DNA of 64,000 nucleotides from Ferrigenium straubiae (GCA_019449655.1 JAHQXD010000002.1:2106-66105), one strand, 5' to 3'; numbered from the stretch's first letter, positions 17,445 through 27,377 are shown. The notes: generated from the letters alone by a model not told the origin. Program-made: numbers and translations.

Positions 17445-18317
17445 TCATCGTATCTTCTTTGCAACGACTAGCCTAGAGCCGCCAAAAGGAAAATCCAGTC
17501 CAATCTTCACGCAAACAAGTTCAATGCTAAGCAGGCACAGGAACAATAAATTCAGAAAAGGGGAGATCGCAAGCTCCGCCCTGGCATCAACCCCATCCGC
17601 CCCTCTCCTCTTAAAAAACCTGGAAACCATCATCGCAGGCAGAAGAATAGATACAAATGACGTTGAACGCACTATTTCAAAACCCGCAGATTTGATCTTG
17701 CGTTGAAAATTTGCAGCCTCATAACGCCTGACATGGCAAGCACGCTCGTCTGTTGCGCTCCACAACCATTCATGCTGAGGCACAGTTAACAACATCACAC
17801 CATCAGGATTAAGTGCAGAATGAAGCTGGGCAAGAACCAGTTCATCTTCTTCTATATGCTCCAGAACATCAAAGGCCCCGATTGCATCGAACTCATTATA
17901 GAAGGGAATATTGCGGGCATCCATTTGCATGAGATTCGCTGATGGCAATCGGGCGGAGGCGAATTCCAAACCAGCCGTAAATATCTCACTACCATACAAC
18001 GTCGTATCAGGAAAAGATTTTGCAATACCAGATATAACGAACCCCGTCCCGCAACCAATCTCAAGAAACGAATGGAAACTTGGACAATATTTTCTTATTG
18101 CCCAGAGAATCAATTTATTACGGCATCGAAACCAAAAATTGGCTTCTTCCAAACGAGCCAAGTCCGAGAAGCGTGCCGCATCAAATCCGCCGCCCACGCG
18201 GGAAAGCAACGGGGCATATGCGATGAAGCCATCTACCACCACCGGAGCATGGCCGCAGGCCGGGCAATCCATAAGCCTGGACTCGTAATGCCCGTTACAT
18301 ACCAGGCAGCGTTTCAT
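17445..18317 (-). CDS. Class I SAM methyltransferase with N-terminal zinc ribbon
   Basis: 290 residues. The first 25 residues hold two CxxC pairs (CLVC, CPAC) forming a likely zinc ribbon. The methyltransferase core has FLEIGCGTGFV (motif I), AFDVLEHIEE and LLTVPQHEWLWS. The last 60 residues are hydrophobic and may attach it to the membrane. Its product overlaps the gtrA-like gene start as ATGA. Such proteins are frequent beside GtrA/GtrB-type genes; the substrate is unknown. Confidence 0.75.
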   Translation of the reverse strand: MKRCLVCNGHYESRLMDCPACGHAPVVVDGFIAYAPLLSRVGGGFDAARFSDLARLEEANFWFRCRNKLILWAIRKYCPSFHSFLEIGCGTGFVISGIAKSFPDTTLYGSEIFTAGLEFASARLPSANLMQMDARNIPFYNEFDAIGAFDVLEHIEEDELVLAQLHSALNPDGVMLLTVPQHEWLWSATDERACHVRRYEAANFQRKIKSAGFEIVRSTSFVSILLPAMMVSRFFKRRGADGVDARAELAISPFLNLLFLCLLSIELVCVKIGLDFPFGGSRLVVAKKIR

Positions 18318-18715
18318 CCTTCGACCTTTGCCTGAACAGATTCACCATCCCTGAAGACAAAGAATTTGAACGCAATAAACAGGAATACCGCAACTACAAA
18401 AATCGCCACCAGCTGCACCCATTGATGTGGATACCCGAATTTATCCGCCAGAATGGCCATTAGCCCGAGATTAATCATATACCCAAGCAAGTGAACAACG
18501 ATGTACCTGGTACCAGTCGCTTGCAGACTCCCTTCATGCATAAAAACATATTTTCGGCTTCCGAAAAACCCAACCGTTGCACCGGCCGCATACAAGATGC
18601 TTATTGCCCACTTGGGAGGAACCCCGAAATATGTGACCAACAGGTAAATCAGATAGCCAAGCGTGTTTCTTATTATCCCGAGGAGTCCGTAGCTGAATAT
18701 CTGCTTGACTAGCAT
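18314..18715 (-). CDS. GtrA-family membrane protein
   Basis: 133 residues with four membrane helices, the GtrA (PF04138) pattern: FSYGLLGIIRNTLGYLIY in helix 1 and FIAFKFFVFRDG at the end. GtrA proteins are thought to move undecaprenyl-phosphate-linked sugars across the inner membrane. It overlaps the sulfotransferase gene by 7 bases and is in the same series as the GtrB-like gene at 19833. Confidence 0.85.
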   Translation of the reverse strand: MLVKQIFSYGLLGIIRNTLGYLIYLLVTYFGVPPKWAISILYAAGATVGFFGSRKYVFMHEGSLQATGTRYIVVHLLGYMINLGLMAILADKFGYPHQWVQLVAIFVVAVFLFIAFKFFVFRDGESVQAKVEG

Positions 18716-19833
18716 TTCGCCCCCATTGCGGCGAATACATCAGGGAATAAAAATAATCTTCTATTGCCCTCGACGTCATGATATCTGCCTTGCGATGCAG
18801 CCTCCCAGCGCGACAACTCAAACTGCCGATTTTTCACGGACAATGCGTAATTAGACAGGTATGCAGTGCGCACACCCTGCGTCTCCTCAACTAATCCAGA
18901 GATGTCATCCGCTCGTAAATCCGTGCTGCATGAATAACCCAGAGCATCCAGCTCCGGCTTGGTGCAGGCTTCGATGAAGCGAATTTCTTCGCCCGAAAGC
19001 AATGTGCGCCAGACCTCCTCGCTCTTGCGATCAACGCCCTTTTTGTCACCGAACGACGAGTTGCCTTTCCACTCTCTCCCCTGGTGGTCATATAGCGGCT
19101 GATGGATCAGCCCTTCTGGGAAGTCCCCGATCCCGAGCCACTCTGTAATTCCACTCAGGGTAGCATCCGGATCTTGCACTAGATCCTCATAGCGAACTAC
19201 ATGTACCAGCGGGTGGTTCCTGAAGGACAGCCAATATGCGGCACTTTTGCGCCATAGCCTGATCAACATCAAAAGCGGGTATCGGTCACCCACTTGTTGG
19301 TGATAACACCCATGGCTAGCAGATGAGATCACAGCACGGGGGTCACGAACGATAATCACACATCGCCCGCCGGAGTCGACTATCGCCGGTATGTATTCCT
19401 CGCAGAGCACTTCCTTGGCGCCTATGTATTTGGCATCATCGCGATGACAGCGCTCGGACAAAAGACTATGGAGCCGGGTTTGAATATCGAAGAAAGACCC
19501 AGAACCCATGGTTATTCCATCGGTGTACCCAAGGGCACTGCCGCCTTTACCAGTTGTCGCGCTCTTCACCAGGTATGCTGCTTCTTCGACATTGAAAGTC
19601 CGCTCTTTCAGCCATCGCGAGAATTGAAGGCGCTCTTCGTCAGAGCTGTCCTGGCCATCGCCTAGCGGCAGAAATTTTTCTATGCCGCACTCTTCAAGGA
19701 ACAAACGCCTTACATCCACATAAAGCTGATGATAAGGCTGGTAGGCCACAAACATCTCCGGATGGTTTGTTAACAGTGTCTGAATCAGGCTAGTACCTGA
19801 TCGCAGCATGCCGGTAACGAAAAGGAATCCCAT
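18709..19833 (-). CDS. Sulfotransferase family protein
   Basis: 374 residues. The P-loop-like 5'-phosphosulfate site is GMLRSGTSLIQTLL near the N-terminus, and VRDPRAVISSASHG supplies the Arg and Ser of the 3'-phosphate site of PAPS. It would transfer sulfate from PAPS to a hydroxyl or amine of the glycan. Its start shares one base with the stop of the GtrB-like gene (TAATG). An APS kinase gene in the same cluster can make the donor. The acceptor is unknown. Confidence 0.8.
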   Translation of the reverse strand: MGFLFVTGMLRSGTSLIQTLLTNHPEMFVAYQPYHQLYVDVRRLFLEECGIEKFLPLGDGQDSSDEERLQFSRWLKERTFNVEEAAYLVKSATTGKGGSALGYTDGITMGSGSFFDIQTRLHSLLSERCHRDDAKYIGAKEVLCEEYIPAIVDSGGRCVIIVRDPRAVISSASHGCYHQQVGDRYPLLMLIRLWRKSAAYWLSFRNHPLVHVVRYEDLVQDPDATLSGITEWLGIGDFPEGLIHQPLYDHQGREWKGNSSFGDKKGVDRKSEEVWRTLLSGEEIRFIEACTKPELDALGYSCSTDLRADDISGLVEETQGVRTAYLSNYALSVKNRQFELSRWEAASQGRYHDVEGNRRLFLFPDVFAAMGAKC

Positions 19834-20765
19834 TACAGATGCTCTTCAAAGATAGGAAACTGACTACTCGCCATATTTTCTTCGATGATTCTTCCGATAT
19901 ATTCGCCCAGCACCCCTATGCAAAGCAGGATGTTCCCGGCCAGGAATGAGATCAGAACCGCAAGAGACGCCCAGCCTGCAAATTGAGAGCCGTACAGCAA
20001 GACCTTGATAACGATAAATACCGCAAATGCCAAGCTGGCCAAACTGACCAGCCCACCCCAAGTTGTAACGAACCGCAATGGTATCCGCGAGTGGTTAATC
20101 AACAAATACGATGCAAGGGTTAACAGCTTCTTCAGCGTATAAGTGCTTTTGCCATCGGCACGCACATCATGCTGGACGGAGATATTGCATATCCGGTCAG
20201 GCGGAACAGAATTCAGCATCAGCGCCGGGATATAAACATGCGTTCCTTTGAACGAACTCATTGCCCGAGCAACGCGCTTCGTCATCCCCCTATAACTGGA
20301 CAGCGTCAATCCTTGGGGCTTATGCAGGATGCGCCCAACCAGGGCTTGTATCGCCCGACTGGCCACATTGCGTAACCAATGATGTTTCTTGCTTCCTTTA
20401 ATGTCGCCGATAACCAAGTCGTATCCTTCATCGATTTTTCCAATGAACCGTGGAATTTCTTCAGGGGGATTCTGCAGATCATCGTCCAATGTCAGCACAT
20501 AATCTCCGCTCGCACGCTGCAAACCGCAAAGAGTTGCATGATGCTGGCCCATATTGCGCGCGAAGCGCACTAATTTGACCCGCTTGTCGTGTACACGGAT
20601 TTCCTGCATTCGGTCGAATGTGCCATCGTTGCTAGCATCATCGACCAAGATGATTTCCCATTGATCCGTCAACGATGAAAGGATCCCTTCAAGTCGGCGA
20701 CACAGCTCCTTCAGGATGTTGCCGCTACGGAAGACAGGGATAACGATGCTAATGGATTTGTTCAT
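19833..20765 (-). CDS. GtrB/ArnC-like undecaprenyl-phosphate glycosyltransferase
   Basis: 310 residues. GT2 domain with ISIVIPVFRSGNIL, VDDASNDGT, NMGQHHATLCGLQRA and LDDDLQNPPEEI, followed by two C-terminal membrane helices (about residues 228-290) and a short cytoplasmic tail. This is the pattern of GtrB, ArnC and DPM1-like enzymes, which load a sugar onto undecaprenyl phosphate. It is coupled to the WbqC-like gene by ATGA and to the sulfotransferase by TAATG. Confidence 0.88.
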   Translation of the reverse strand: MNKSISIVIPVFRSGNILKELCRRLEGILSSLTDQWEIILVDDASNDGTFDRMQEIRVHDKRVKLVRFARNMGQHHATLCGLQRASGDYVLTLDDDLQNPPEEIPRFIGKIDEGYDLVIGDIKGSKKHHWLRNVASRAIQALVGRILHKPQGLTLSSYRGMTKRVARAMSSFKGTHVYIPALMLNSVPPDRICNISVQHDVRADGKSTYTLKKLLTLASYLLINHSRIPLRFVTTWGGLVSLASLAFAVFIVIKVLLYGSQFAGWASLAVLISFLAGNILLCIGVLGEYIGRIIEENMASSQFPIFEEHL

Positions 20766-21460
20766 GATGATCTTTCCCTGCAGACATATTTCATAAATTC
20801 AGGAGAATCCGTGCCACAGTTAAACAGTAAATCAAGGATGCTCACACCATGCACGAAGCCTCCCCAAAGCTGCGGGTATTCTTTATAGCCAGAGTAGTCG
20901 AACCAGCTTAGCTTGATACCCTGCTCAGCAAAAAGCTTCTCTTCGATGTAATCCTTGGCGGCTGGACCGGAGATATATTCATCAGCACCCGCCTGTTCAC
21001 ATAAATCAACCAATCGAGCAGACCTCCCTTCAACCAGTCTGTAGTCCCATGAACAGCTTATTTTCGTCGTTATGTTAAGGTAGCCACAAATACCTTGGAT
21101 GAACTCCCGATTTAGTTCCGATAAGTTTCTATACCTGCGCACATAAAAATGACTGAGTAAGGTTGCTATTTCATCAAAATGTGTTGCCCGACTATAGTTA
21201 CTTTCTAGTGTCTTCCAGTGCTTTCTTTGCCAATTATTTTCTGGCAATTCAACATCTCTGATTCTTCGCTTAATATCCTGTCCAACTGGGACAGTAAGCC
21301 ATTGCACCCCCTGTGGAGTTTTAATCAAATTACGATTTCGCCAATCATTCTTTGTAAACTGCATGTCATCGTAAATGATGAATTCATCCACTGCGGCAAT
21401 CATGTCGAAGTATCCCTTCCAAGGGATATAGTTCGATTGGAGGATAGCGATTTTCTTCAT
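20762..21460 (-). CDS. WbqC-like family protein
   Basis: 232 residues with the family signature IAILQSNYIPWKGYFDMI and FIIYDDMQFTKNDWRNRN. WbqC proteins (PF08889) occur in O-antigen and glycolipid loci; a cysteine-protease-like fold or a role in amino-sugar modification has been discussed, but no reaction is settled. I chose ATG 21460 because the family begins there; a TTG at 21472 is in frame. The gene is coupled to the GtrB-like gene by ATGA. Confidence 0.8.
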   Translation of the reverse strand: MKKIAILQSNYIPWKGYFDMIAAVDEFIIYDDMQFTKNDWRNRNLIKTPQGVQWLTVPVGQDIKRRIRDVELPENNWQRKHWKTLESNYSRATHFDEIATLLSHFYVRRYRNLSELNREFIQGICGYLNITTKISCSWDYRLVEGRSARLVDLCEQAGADEYISGPAAKDYIEEKLFAEQGIKLSWFDYSGYKEYPQLWGGFVHGVSILDLLFNCGTDSPEFMKYVCRERSS

Positions 21461-21539
21461 GGGAAAAGGCAAGCGATCAATCCACTCCGACAGGTTGGGC
21501 CCCGATGCGGCGATGCCCGCCCTTCAAAGGCCGAAGAAT

Positions 21540-22766
21540 TCAGCATTCACGATGAACGAGCATGGCATATTCCTTTGCCATGCGCTCTGCCGAAAATAGC
21601 CGCCGATAACGCTGATACCCTTTTTTGGCCTGTTCTTTCCTGAAGTCGGATTCTTTCAGGAAGGCGATAATATGATTCGCATAGCCCTGAACATCATCCG
21701 GCCCAACACAGAATCCACCCTCGCCATCCGCCACGACCTCTGGGACGCCGCCGACTCTTGTTGCCACTACCGGCACCCGGTTCGCCATTGCCTCCACACT
21801 GGTCAGTCCGAATGACTCAAAGATCTGTGATGCCACCAGTAACACGTCGGCTTGCTTCAGCATGGCATCCACATCGCTGCGAAAACCCTGCAGATTGACA
21901 TGCCGGGAAAGGTCATATAACTCTATCAGGTGTCTCACTCGTTCCACTTCTTCAGGATAGCCATATCCGCAAACCACCAGATGTGCATTGGGAATTGCCG
22001 CAATTACTTTCTGGAATGCTCTAAACAGGAAATCATGTCCCTTGCGTGGCTCATAAGTTGCCAACATCAGGCACAACGGAACACCCGCAGGTATGCCGAG
22101 CTCTTCGCGCAACGATGTTCCGAGATTGGCCGACTCCACAGGCTCAGCAATGCCGTTGTAGATATACGATACCTTGTTCATAGCTGTATCACCGATCCGC
22201 TTGCGCAACGACTCCGCGCAGATCTTCGACACCCCGACCAGTGCGCGGGCATTGCTCACCAGCCAGGAATCCATCAGTTTCTCCGGCAGCCGGTCGATTC
22301 GATTGGGCATGTTGGCCAGGTTATGAAAGTTATATATCGCTCGCGGCTTGTCTTCATGAAATAACCGCCAGGCAATGACTGCAGCCCGACAGGTGTCCCC
22401 CCCGGGATGCCCTCCGTTCACCACCATCAAGCGATCGGTCTGCCATTTGGCAAAGATCGAGCGCAAGCGGATGAGGTAATAGACAAAGTAGCCATATCTC
22501 AACAGAGGCGACAGCACCCGCCTTGCTGTTCGCAAGAACCGATTCCGGTTGCTCTTGGACACCAGAACGGGATAGGTCGATATGTCGTGGCGCACCACCT
22601 CACAAGGGCGGATGATCCTGTCTTTCAGCACCTGGTAGCCGGGATGGGCTGGATTGCAAATTATTCTCAGTTCGTCTTCTGGATAGGGCCAGTGATTGAC
22701 CAGTGAAATCAGGAAGGAATCCAGGCCACCGCAATGGATGTTCTCAGTCAGGAAAGTTATCTTCAC
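21540..22766 (-). CDS. Glycosyltransferase family 4
   Basis: 408 residues, GT-B fold. N-terminal FLTENIHCGGLDSFL, central VGVSKICAESLRKR, then LATYEPRKGHDFLFRAF and the donor-binding segment IFESFGLTSVEAMANRVP with the conserved E-x7-E pair. It is expected to extend a lipid-linked glycan on the cytoplasmic side. The donor cannot be read. A basic hydrophobic stretch near residue 95 may touch the membrane. Confidence 0.85.
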   Translation of the reverse strand: MKITFLTENIHCGGLDSFLISLVNHWPYPEDELRIICNPAHPGYQVLKDRIIRPCEVVRHDISTYPVLVSKSNRNRFLRTARRVLSPLLRYGYFVYYLIRLRSIFAKWQTDRLMVVNGGHPGGDTCRAAVIAWRLFHEDKPRAIYNFHNLANMPNRIDRLPEKLMDSWLVSNARALVGVSKICAESLRKRIGDTAMNKVSYIYNGIAEPVESANLGTSLREELGIPAGVPLCLMLATYEPRKGHDFLFRAFQKVIAAIPNAHLVVCGYGYPEEVERVRHLIELYDLSRHVNLQGFRSDVDAMLKQADVLLVASQIFESFGLTSVEAMANRVPVVATRVGGVPEVVADGEGGFCVGPDDVQGYANHIIAFLKESDFRKEQAKKGYQRYRRLFSAERMAKEYAMLVHREC

Positions 22767-22789
22767 GCGCGACCTGTTTGAAAAATGGC

Positions 22790-23506
22790 TTAGATCTTCT
22801 TTGCAAGGAAGGTGAATCCTTCGGCGAACTGCGACGGGTAGCGGTTCACCAGCCTCCTCCTGGCGGCAGATGACGGAATCAGGTACTTGCCGTAAGGAAT
22901 AGCGGGAAAATGATGGCTTAGATCGCGGGCAATCTGGAATCCTGCCAAGCCAAGCAGCCCGGCCAGCCCCTCATGAGTAAAAAAGCGGATATGCGGGAAA
23001 TCCCAGCACTTCGCACCCGGGAAATACTGGTGGGTATCGATATCGCTATTGAACAGAAATTTGATCCGCCCCTGGAGCGTGAAATGATTGGGTACATGCA
23101 CAAGCAGAAATCCGCCCGGCTTCAACACGCGATGCGCTTCCTTCAGAACGAAATCCGGCCGCAGCAAATGTTCGAGCAGGTCTTTACACAGACAAAAATC
23201 CAACTGCCCGGCATCAAAAGGCAAGGTGTCGACATTGAAGTCACTGATGAGCGACAAGGTCTCAAAACCGACCCCTCTGGCTTGCTGGAGCGCATAATCG
23301 CTGCCATCCACGCCATAGAGCCGGCATCCCGTCAATGCCTTCGCCTCGGCTGCGAAAACGCCCGTGCCGCAGCCGATATCCAGCATGCTTTCAAAGTTAC
23401 CCGTAGTCGCGATGGCTTCCTGCCATACAGGAGAGAAATAATTCGAAGCGATGCTGACTTTCGCGATGTCATCGATGTATTTTTCAGCAAAATGTTTATT
23501 TGTCAT
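22790..23506 (-). CDS. Class I SAM methyltransferase
   Basis: 238 residues. Motif I MLDIGCGTGVFAAEA, acidic residue in LYGVDGSDYA, then DFCLCKDLLEHLL and LKPGGFLLVHVPNHF, a pattern common in sugar and quinone methyltransferases. It stands alone, with short gaps to both neighbours (23 and 50 bases), in the same orientation. The substrate is unknown; a sugar in the glycan is likely from context. Confidence 0.8.
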   Translation of the reverse strand: MTNKHFAEKYIDDIAKVSIASNYFSPVWQEAIATTGNFESMLDIGCGTGVFAAEAKALTGCRLYGVDGSDYALQQARGVGFETLSLISDFNVDTLPFDAGQLDFCLCKDLLEHLLRPDFVLKEAHRVLKPGGFLLVHVPNHFTLQGRIKFLFNSDIDTHQYFPGAKCWDFPHIRFFTHEGLAGLLGLAGFQIARDLSHHFPAIPYGKYLIPSSAARRRLVNRYPSQFAEGFTFLAKKI

Positions 23507-23556
23507 TACAGGCTAGGGCTATTTTAATGAACGTTTTATAAGGGGACGAGAACAGT

Positions 23557-24228
23557 TCAATCATTTCGATTCATCGGAACGGTCCCGATGACCGTCGCAG
23601 GGTTTCCGCCCACGATGCTGTAGGCAGGAACGTCTTTTGTAACCACTGAACCTGCAGCCACTATTGATGCCCGCCCCACTGTTACTCCTTTGAGGATGAT
23701 GGCGCGGGCCCCTACCCAGACATCATCTTCGATGATGACCGGAGATCTTTTTACAACCGACCAGTCTTTCGGGCGTCCCTCCATATAATCGGGCAAATCC
23801 TTACGGCGCACGGCCGGGTCAATCGCATGGCCATCGTGGTCCAGAATCAGACAATCAAAGGATATCCAGACGTTATCGCCGACACACATCCGGTCCGCCA
23901 ACACAAACATTGTTCCGCCATTGATGGCTGTGTTTTTTCCTATTTCCAGACTGGCTTTGCTGCGCTCGAAGTTTACGGTGCCATCGACTGATGACTGCAT
24001 CCCCACCCGTATTGCGCATTCTGCCGGATCCACATAATAACCAAACGATACCACCGCTCTGAACATTTCTGTTTTGGCGATCGAGAATGACCCGAGGGAC
24101 GCCACACCGCGGAGCCTTGCTCGGGTCCTGAACGAATCTATGATCTTTGCGACCAAATTGAAAATGGGATTTTTCATCAAATCAAGTCGGGAGGATTTAC
24201 CAGCCACGCTAACCAACGCCCCCGACAT
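23557..24228 (-). CDS. Hexapeptide-repeat acyltransferase
   Basis: 223 residues with left-handed beta-helix repeats: the C-terminal half shows [35 protein letters not shown] and ends with the usual [13 protein letters not shown] loop with HDGHAIDP holds histidines typical of CoA-dependent O-acetyltransferases such as WcaF/NodL relatives. It probably O-acetylates a sugar. The start is uncertain: ATG 24228 or ATG 24177, neither with a good ribosome site. Confidence 0.8.
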   Translation of the reverse strand: MSGALVSVAGKSSRLDLMKNPIFNLVAKIIDSFRTRARLRGVASLGSFSIAKTEMFRAVVSFGYYVDPAECAIRVGMQSSVDGTVNFERSKASLEIGKNTAINGGTMFVLADRMCVGDNVWISFDCLILDHDGHAIDPAVRRKDLPDYMEGRPKDWSVVKRSPVIIEDDVWVGARAIILKGVTVGRASIVAAGSVVTKDVPAYSIVGGNPATVIGTVPMNRND

Positions 24229-24288
24229 AGAGTCACAGTTATCAACATCGCTTCCCTACTCCAGCACCCACACAATCGATATCGGCAG

Positions 24289-26037
24289 TCATGATATAGC
24301 AAGTGCATGAGACTCACGCACGAGATATGCCTTTGCCTGCTCCCAATTCCCGAGTGAGCGCGCACCATCGCTGCGGATCTCATATATATGGTCGGCATGC
24401 TGAATCGTGGTGTAGCGATGTGCGATGACGATGATGGTAAAACGGCCGCTCGCCTGCAGGTCGCATAGCATCTGCGTGATCCACTGCTCACTCTCGTGAT
24501 CCAGCGCGCTGGTGGCCTCATCGAGGATCAGTATCTCGGGGCGGCGCAGCAACGCCCTCGCCAATGCCAGTCGTTGCCGTTGCCCACCGGAGAGTTGTAC
24601 ACCACGATCGCCGATGATCGCATCCAGCCCTCCCGAACGCTGAGCGATGAACTCCCATGCACCAGCCTTCTCACAGGCAGCCCGCAATTCATCATCACCG
24701 ACACTCCACTCCAGCCCCAGAATCAGGTTGCTGCGAATAGTGTCGTGAAACAACACCGCCTCCTGCGAAACATAGGCAATACGCTCTCGGTACCGCCGCA
24801 ACTCCAGCTCTGCCAAGTCGATATTGTCTATCATGACTCGCCCCGCTTCCGGCCGATACAACCCCAGGATCAGATCGGCGATAGTCGTCTTGCCAGAGCC
24901 GGATGGGCCAACCAACGCCACCGTTTGTCCCTTGGCGATTATCAGATCCAGCCCGTTGAGGACGGGCTCCCGCCCCGGATATCGGTAGCGAACCCCTTCC
25001 AGCTTTATGCAACGCTGCATACCATGAAAATCGCCTTTGCCAGTCGGCTCACTGGCCGCAGCCGCCGCCTCAAGCAAGCCGAACACCCTGTCAACGCTCG
25101 GCTTATTGGCCTGAAAATCGGCACCCATACTAATCACCGACTGGACATTCGGAAGCAATCGAGTAAATGCCAGGGCAAATGCGCCCAGGAAAGCTACCGA
25201 CAGATCGAAATATAGTGAGAACCAGATTATCAGGCTCAGGATAATGACCGAGATCGGCTGAATCACGATACCCGGACTATTCGACCAGAACGCCATCCAT
25301 TGCCAATGATGACGGACTGCACCGCTACCCTCCCGGAAGCGCCGCTCCAGTGCCCCCCCCCAATTCATGGCATTGACCAGCTTCTTGGCCTGCAGCCCTT
25401 CCAGCGCTCGGTGCTGCGTCTCCTCCAGAGCTTGGGTGTAATCCTTTCCATGCTGGTGGGCCTGTCGCCCCATCCAGCGGATTATCGGAGCGGCACCCGC
25501 CCCCATCACCAGGGCCGTCACTGTGAGCTTCCAGGATATCCATAACACAAACGACAGATAAGCCAACACGGTCACCCATTGCGCCACCACCTGAATCAGC
25601 GTGAAGAATGCCTGCCCGGTTCGAACAGTGTGCTCGCTCAACACGCTGAGTAACGCCCCCTGTTTGTGCCCATTGATAAAGTCGGTCCTTGCTTCCAGAA
25701 AGTCATGGAACAAGACAGATCTCAGTTGGTTCTGTATCTCGGCGGCCATTTTCACACTTATATGGCGCATCCACATTATCAACCCGCCCTTGACCAGGAA
25801 CAGCAAAGACAACAACACCAGAAATGTCGGCAACACAGCAGGCAACCCCAAGGCGGACAGAAAGTTCAACATGGTCTGTGTCAGCCCACTCGTCACGCCT
25901 CCCTTGCTTTGAAATAAATCGATAATCGGAATGAACAGGGAAAGTCCGAGTAATTCAAAGGCATTGATCAGCAGGATCAGAGCGATTAATACGCCGACCC
26001 GTGCAACACTTATCTTCTTCAACAGCGCATACATCAT
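24289..26037 (-). CDS. ABC half-transporter, MsbA/PglK-like flippase candidate
   Basis: 582 residues: six membrane helices in the first about 320, then an ATPase with Walker A GPSGSGKTT, signature LSGGQRQRLALARAL, Walker B ILILDEATSALD and the switch His in VIAHRYTT. Size and layout match MsbA and the lipid-linked oligosaccharide flippase PglK. As no Wzx-type flippase is found in the 39-kb cluster, it is a good candidate for moving the lipid-linked unit. Export of another lipid or peptide cannot be excluded. Confidence 0.8.
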   Translation of the reverse strand: MMYALLKKISVARVGVLIALILLINAFELLGLSLFIPIIDLFQSKGGVTSGLTQTMLNFLSALGLPAVLPTFLVLLSLLFLVKGGLIMWMRHISVKMAAEIQNQLRSVLFHDFLEARTDFINGHKQGALLSVLSEHTVRTGQAFFTLIQVVAQWVTVLAYLSFVLWISWKLTVTALVMGAGAAPIIRWMGRQAHQHGKDYTQALEETQHRALEGLQAKKLVNAMNWGGALERRFREGSGAVRHHWQWMAFWSNSPGIVIQPISVIILSLIIWFSLYFDLSVAFLGAFALAFTRLLPNVQSVISMGADFQANKPSVDRVFGLLEAAAAASEPTGKGDFHGMQRCIKLEGVRYRYPGREPVLNGLDLIIAKGQTVALVGPSGSGKTTIADLILGLYRPEAGRVMIDNIDLAELELRRYRERIAYVSQEAVLFHDTIRSNLILGLEWSVGDDELRAACEKAGAWEFIAQRSGGLDAIIGDRGVQLSGGQRQRLALARALLRRPEILILDEATSALDHESEQWITQMLCDLQASGRFTIIVIAHRYTTIQHADHIYEIRSDGARSLGNWEQAKAYLVRESHALAIS

Positions 26038-26104
26038 CTCGGAATAACTTTCTTCATTTCCCCAGCTATTGCAAGGAAAGCATATTGGTTCAGAGGGCTA
26101 TTGT

Positions 26105-27205
26105 TCATTCCATCTCTTTCATCAGGATAGAGTGATAGCTAAGGGATACCCCATCCTCTTTCAGATAATCACGAACCAGTCGCTTCATCAGTTCGATGTT
26201 GGGTGACATTGCCCGCAAGTACACTGCCTTGTCCACCTCTGTCACAAACACTGGCTTCGCAACAAAATGGATCAGGGCGGCAGCAAAACCACTGCGCTTC
26301 ATTTCCGTAAAATCTGGATCATCCATGATCATCACAGGCTTCTCGGATACCAGACACTGATCCAGGGCCAGTGACATATGCCCCATAACCAGTTGGGCAT
26401 TTTGAATGAGCGGCAACGTCTGCCCATAGATCAAAGGTCGGCCGCCGAACCTGTCTCTGGGGTAGTGATATTTTCCTGAAGCCGCAATCACGACCGGCAT
26501 CCCGCTCCAAGCCTCGATTTCGGCAAACAATCGGTTCAGTCGCGCATAATATGCATCAGGGTCTCGACAGACCGCGCAGCCCATCATCTTGGCATCTGGC
26601 GCATAGTCCACGCTCTCATCCACAAAAAGGTTATAAGGCCCCTTGACCATCCGTTCCGACGGCTGCCATCGTACCTTGATGGAAGGGATGCTGATGAAAC
26701 GCGCCCCGGGGAACACCTCAAGAGATTGCTTCCGCCCGAACCTGCCGGAACCGACCACGCCGTACGGTTGCAACAACCTGTTGTGATATCGCTGCCTATA
26801 TGCAGCCAGGAGCTTGCGGGTCCTTTGAATAATTTGTGCTGGTTCGATTAACGTATCGAAATGTTGCAGATAATAACGGACCCCCTTCCGTTGCAATTCG
26901 GCAAATATCCAGTCATCTGGCGTTATCCTGTGGAAGCGGCTCAGGTACCAGACCACCGAATCTTGAGTAAGCGCATGGAGTGATTTCTGGAACGAACCAT
27001 CATTATCATAGATGCAATGATTGGGGCCGATGTATCGATAATCACGGGCGCCGCCAAAATATTGGGACAGGCCTTCTCCGGAATAAAAAAATCCTGAAAT
27101 ATCCCAGAACTCGACATCAACACCATGATTGGCGAACCACCACGCATCCAGCTTTTCGCCAAACAGCTTAGAGATTGGCATTGAACTGATGAAAATCAGC
27201 CTCAT
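26105..27205 (-). CDS. Uncharacterised protein, possible GT-B-like transferase
   Basis: 366 residues from ATG 27205 (a longer frame reaches 27244). No family recognised with certainty. It begins RLIFISSMPISKLFG like a GT-B N-terminal strand, and the C-terminal half has LPLIQNAQLVMGHMS followed by ALDQCLVSEKPVMIMDD, which resembles the C-terminal donor site of CDP-glycerol transferases and KpsS-like proteins (a GHxS in place of TDYS). Flanked by the ABC transporter and a sulfotransferase. A polymer-forming transferase is possible but unproven. Confidence 0.6.
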   Translation of the reverse strand: MRLIFISSMPISKLFGEKLDAWWFANHGVDVEFWDISGFFYSGEGLSQYFGGARDYRYIGPNHCIYDNDGSFQKSLHALTQDSVVWYLSRFHRITPDDWIFAELQRKGVRYYLQHFDTLIEPAQIIQRTRKLLAAYRQRYHNRLLQPYGVVGSGRFGRKQSLEVFPGARFISIPSIKVRWQPSERMVKGPYNLFVDESVDYAPDAKMMGCAVCRDPDAYYARLNRLFAEIEAWSGMPVVIAASGKYHYPRDRFGGRPLIYGQTLPLIQNAQLVMGHMSLALDQCLVSEKPVMIMDDPDFTEMKRSGFAAALIHFVAKPVFVTEVDKAVYLRAMSPNIELMKRLVRDYLKEDGVSLSYHSILMKEME

Positions 27206-27377
27206 GATATTGCCAAGGTCAGAGATGCATCGACTGCTTCCCATGAGTACGCCACTCTGTCGTACGGTCCCGTTTGGAATGGGGACGTGGCGGAGGCGAC
27301 AAGTGGATTAACTTCATAACGCCTTAAAGAATAGTCCGCAGCTTGACGAAGCTTCAGTCGCGAAGACCTCGCTTGCG

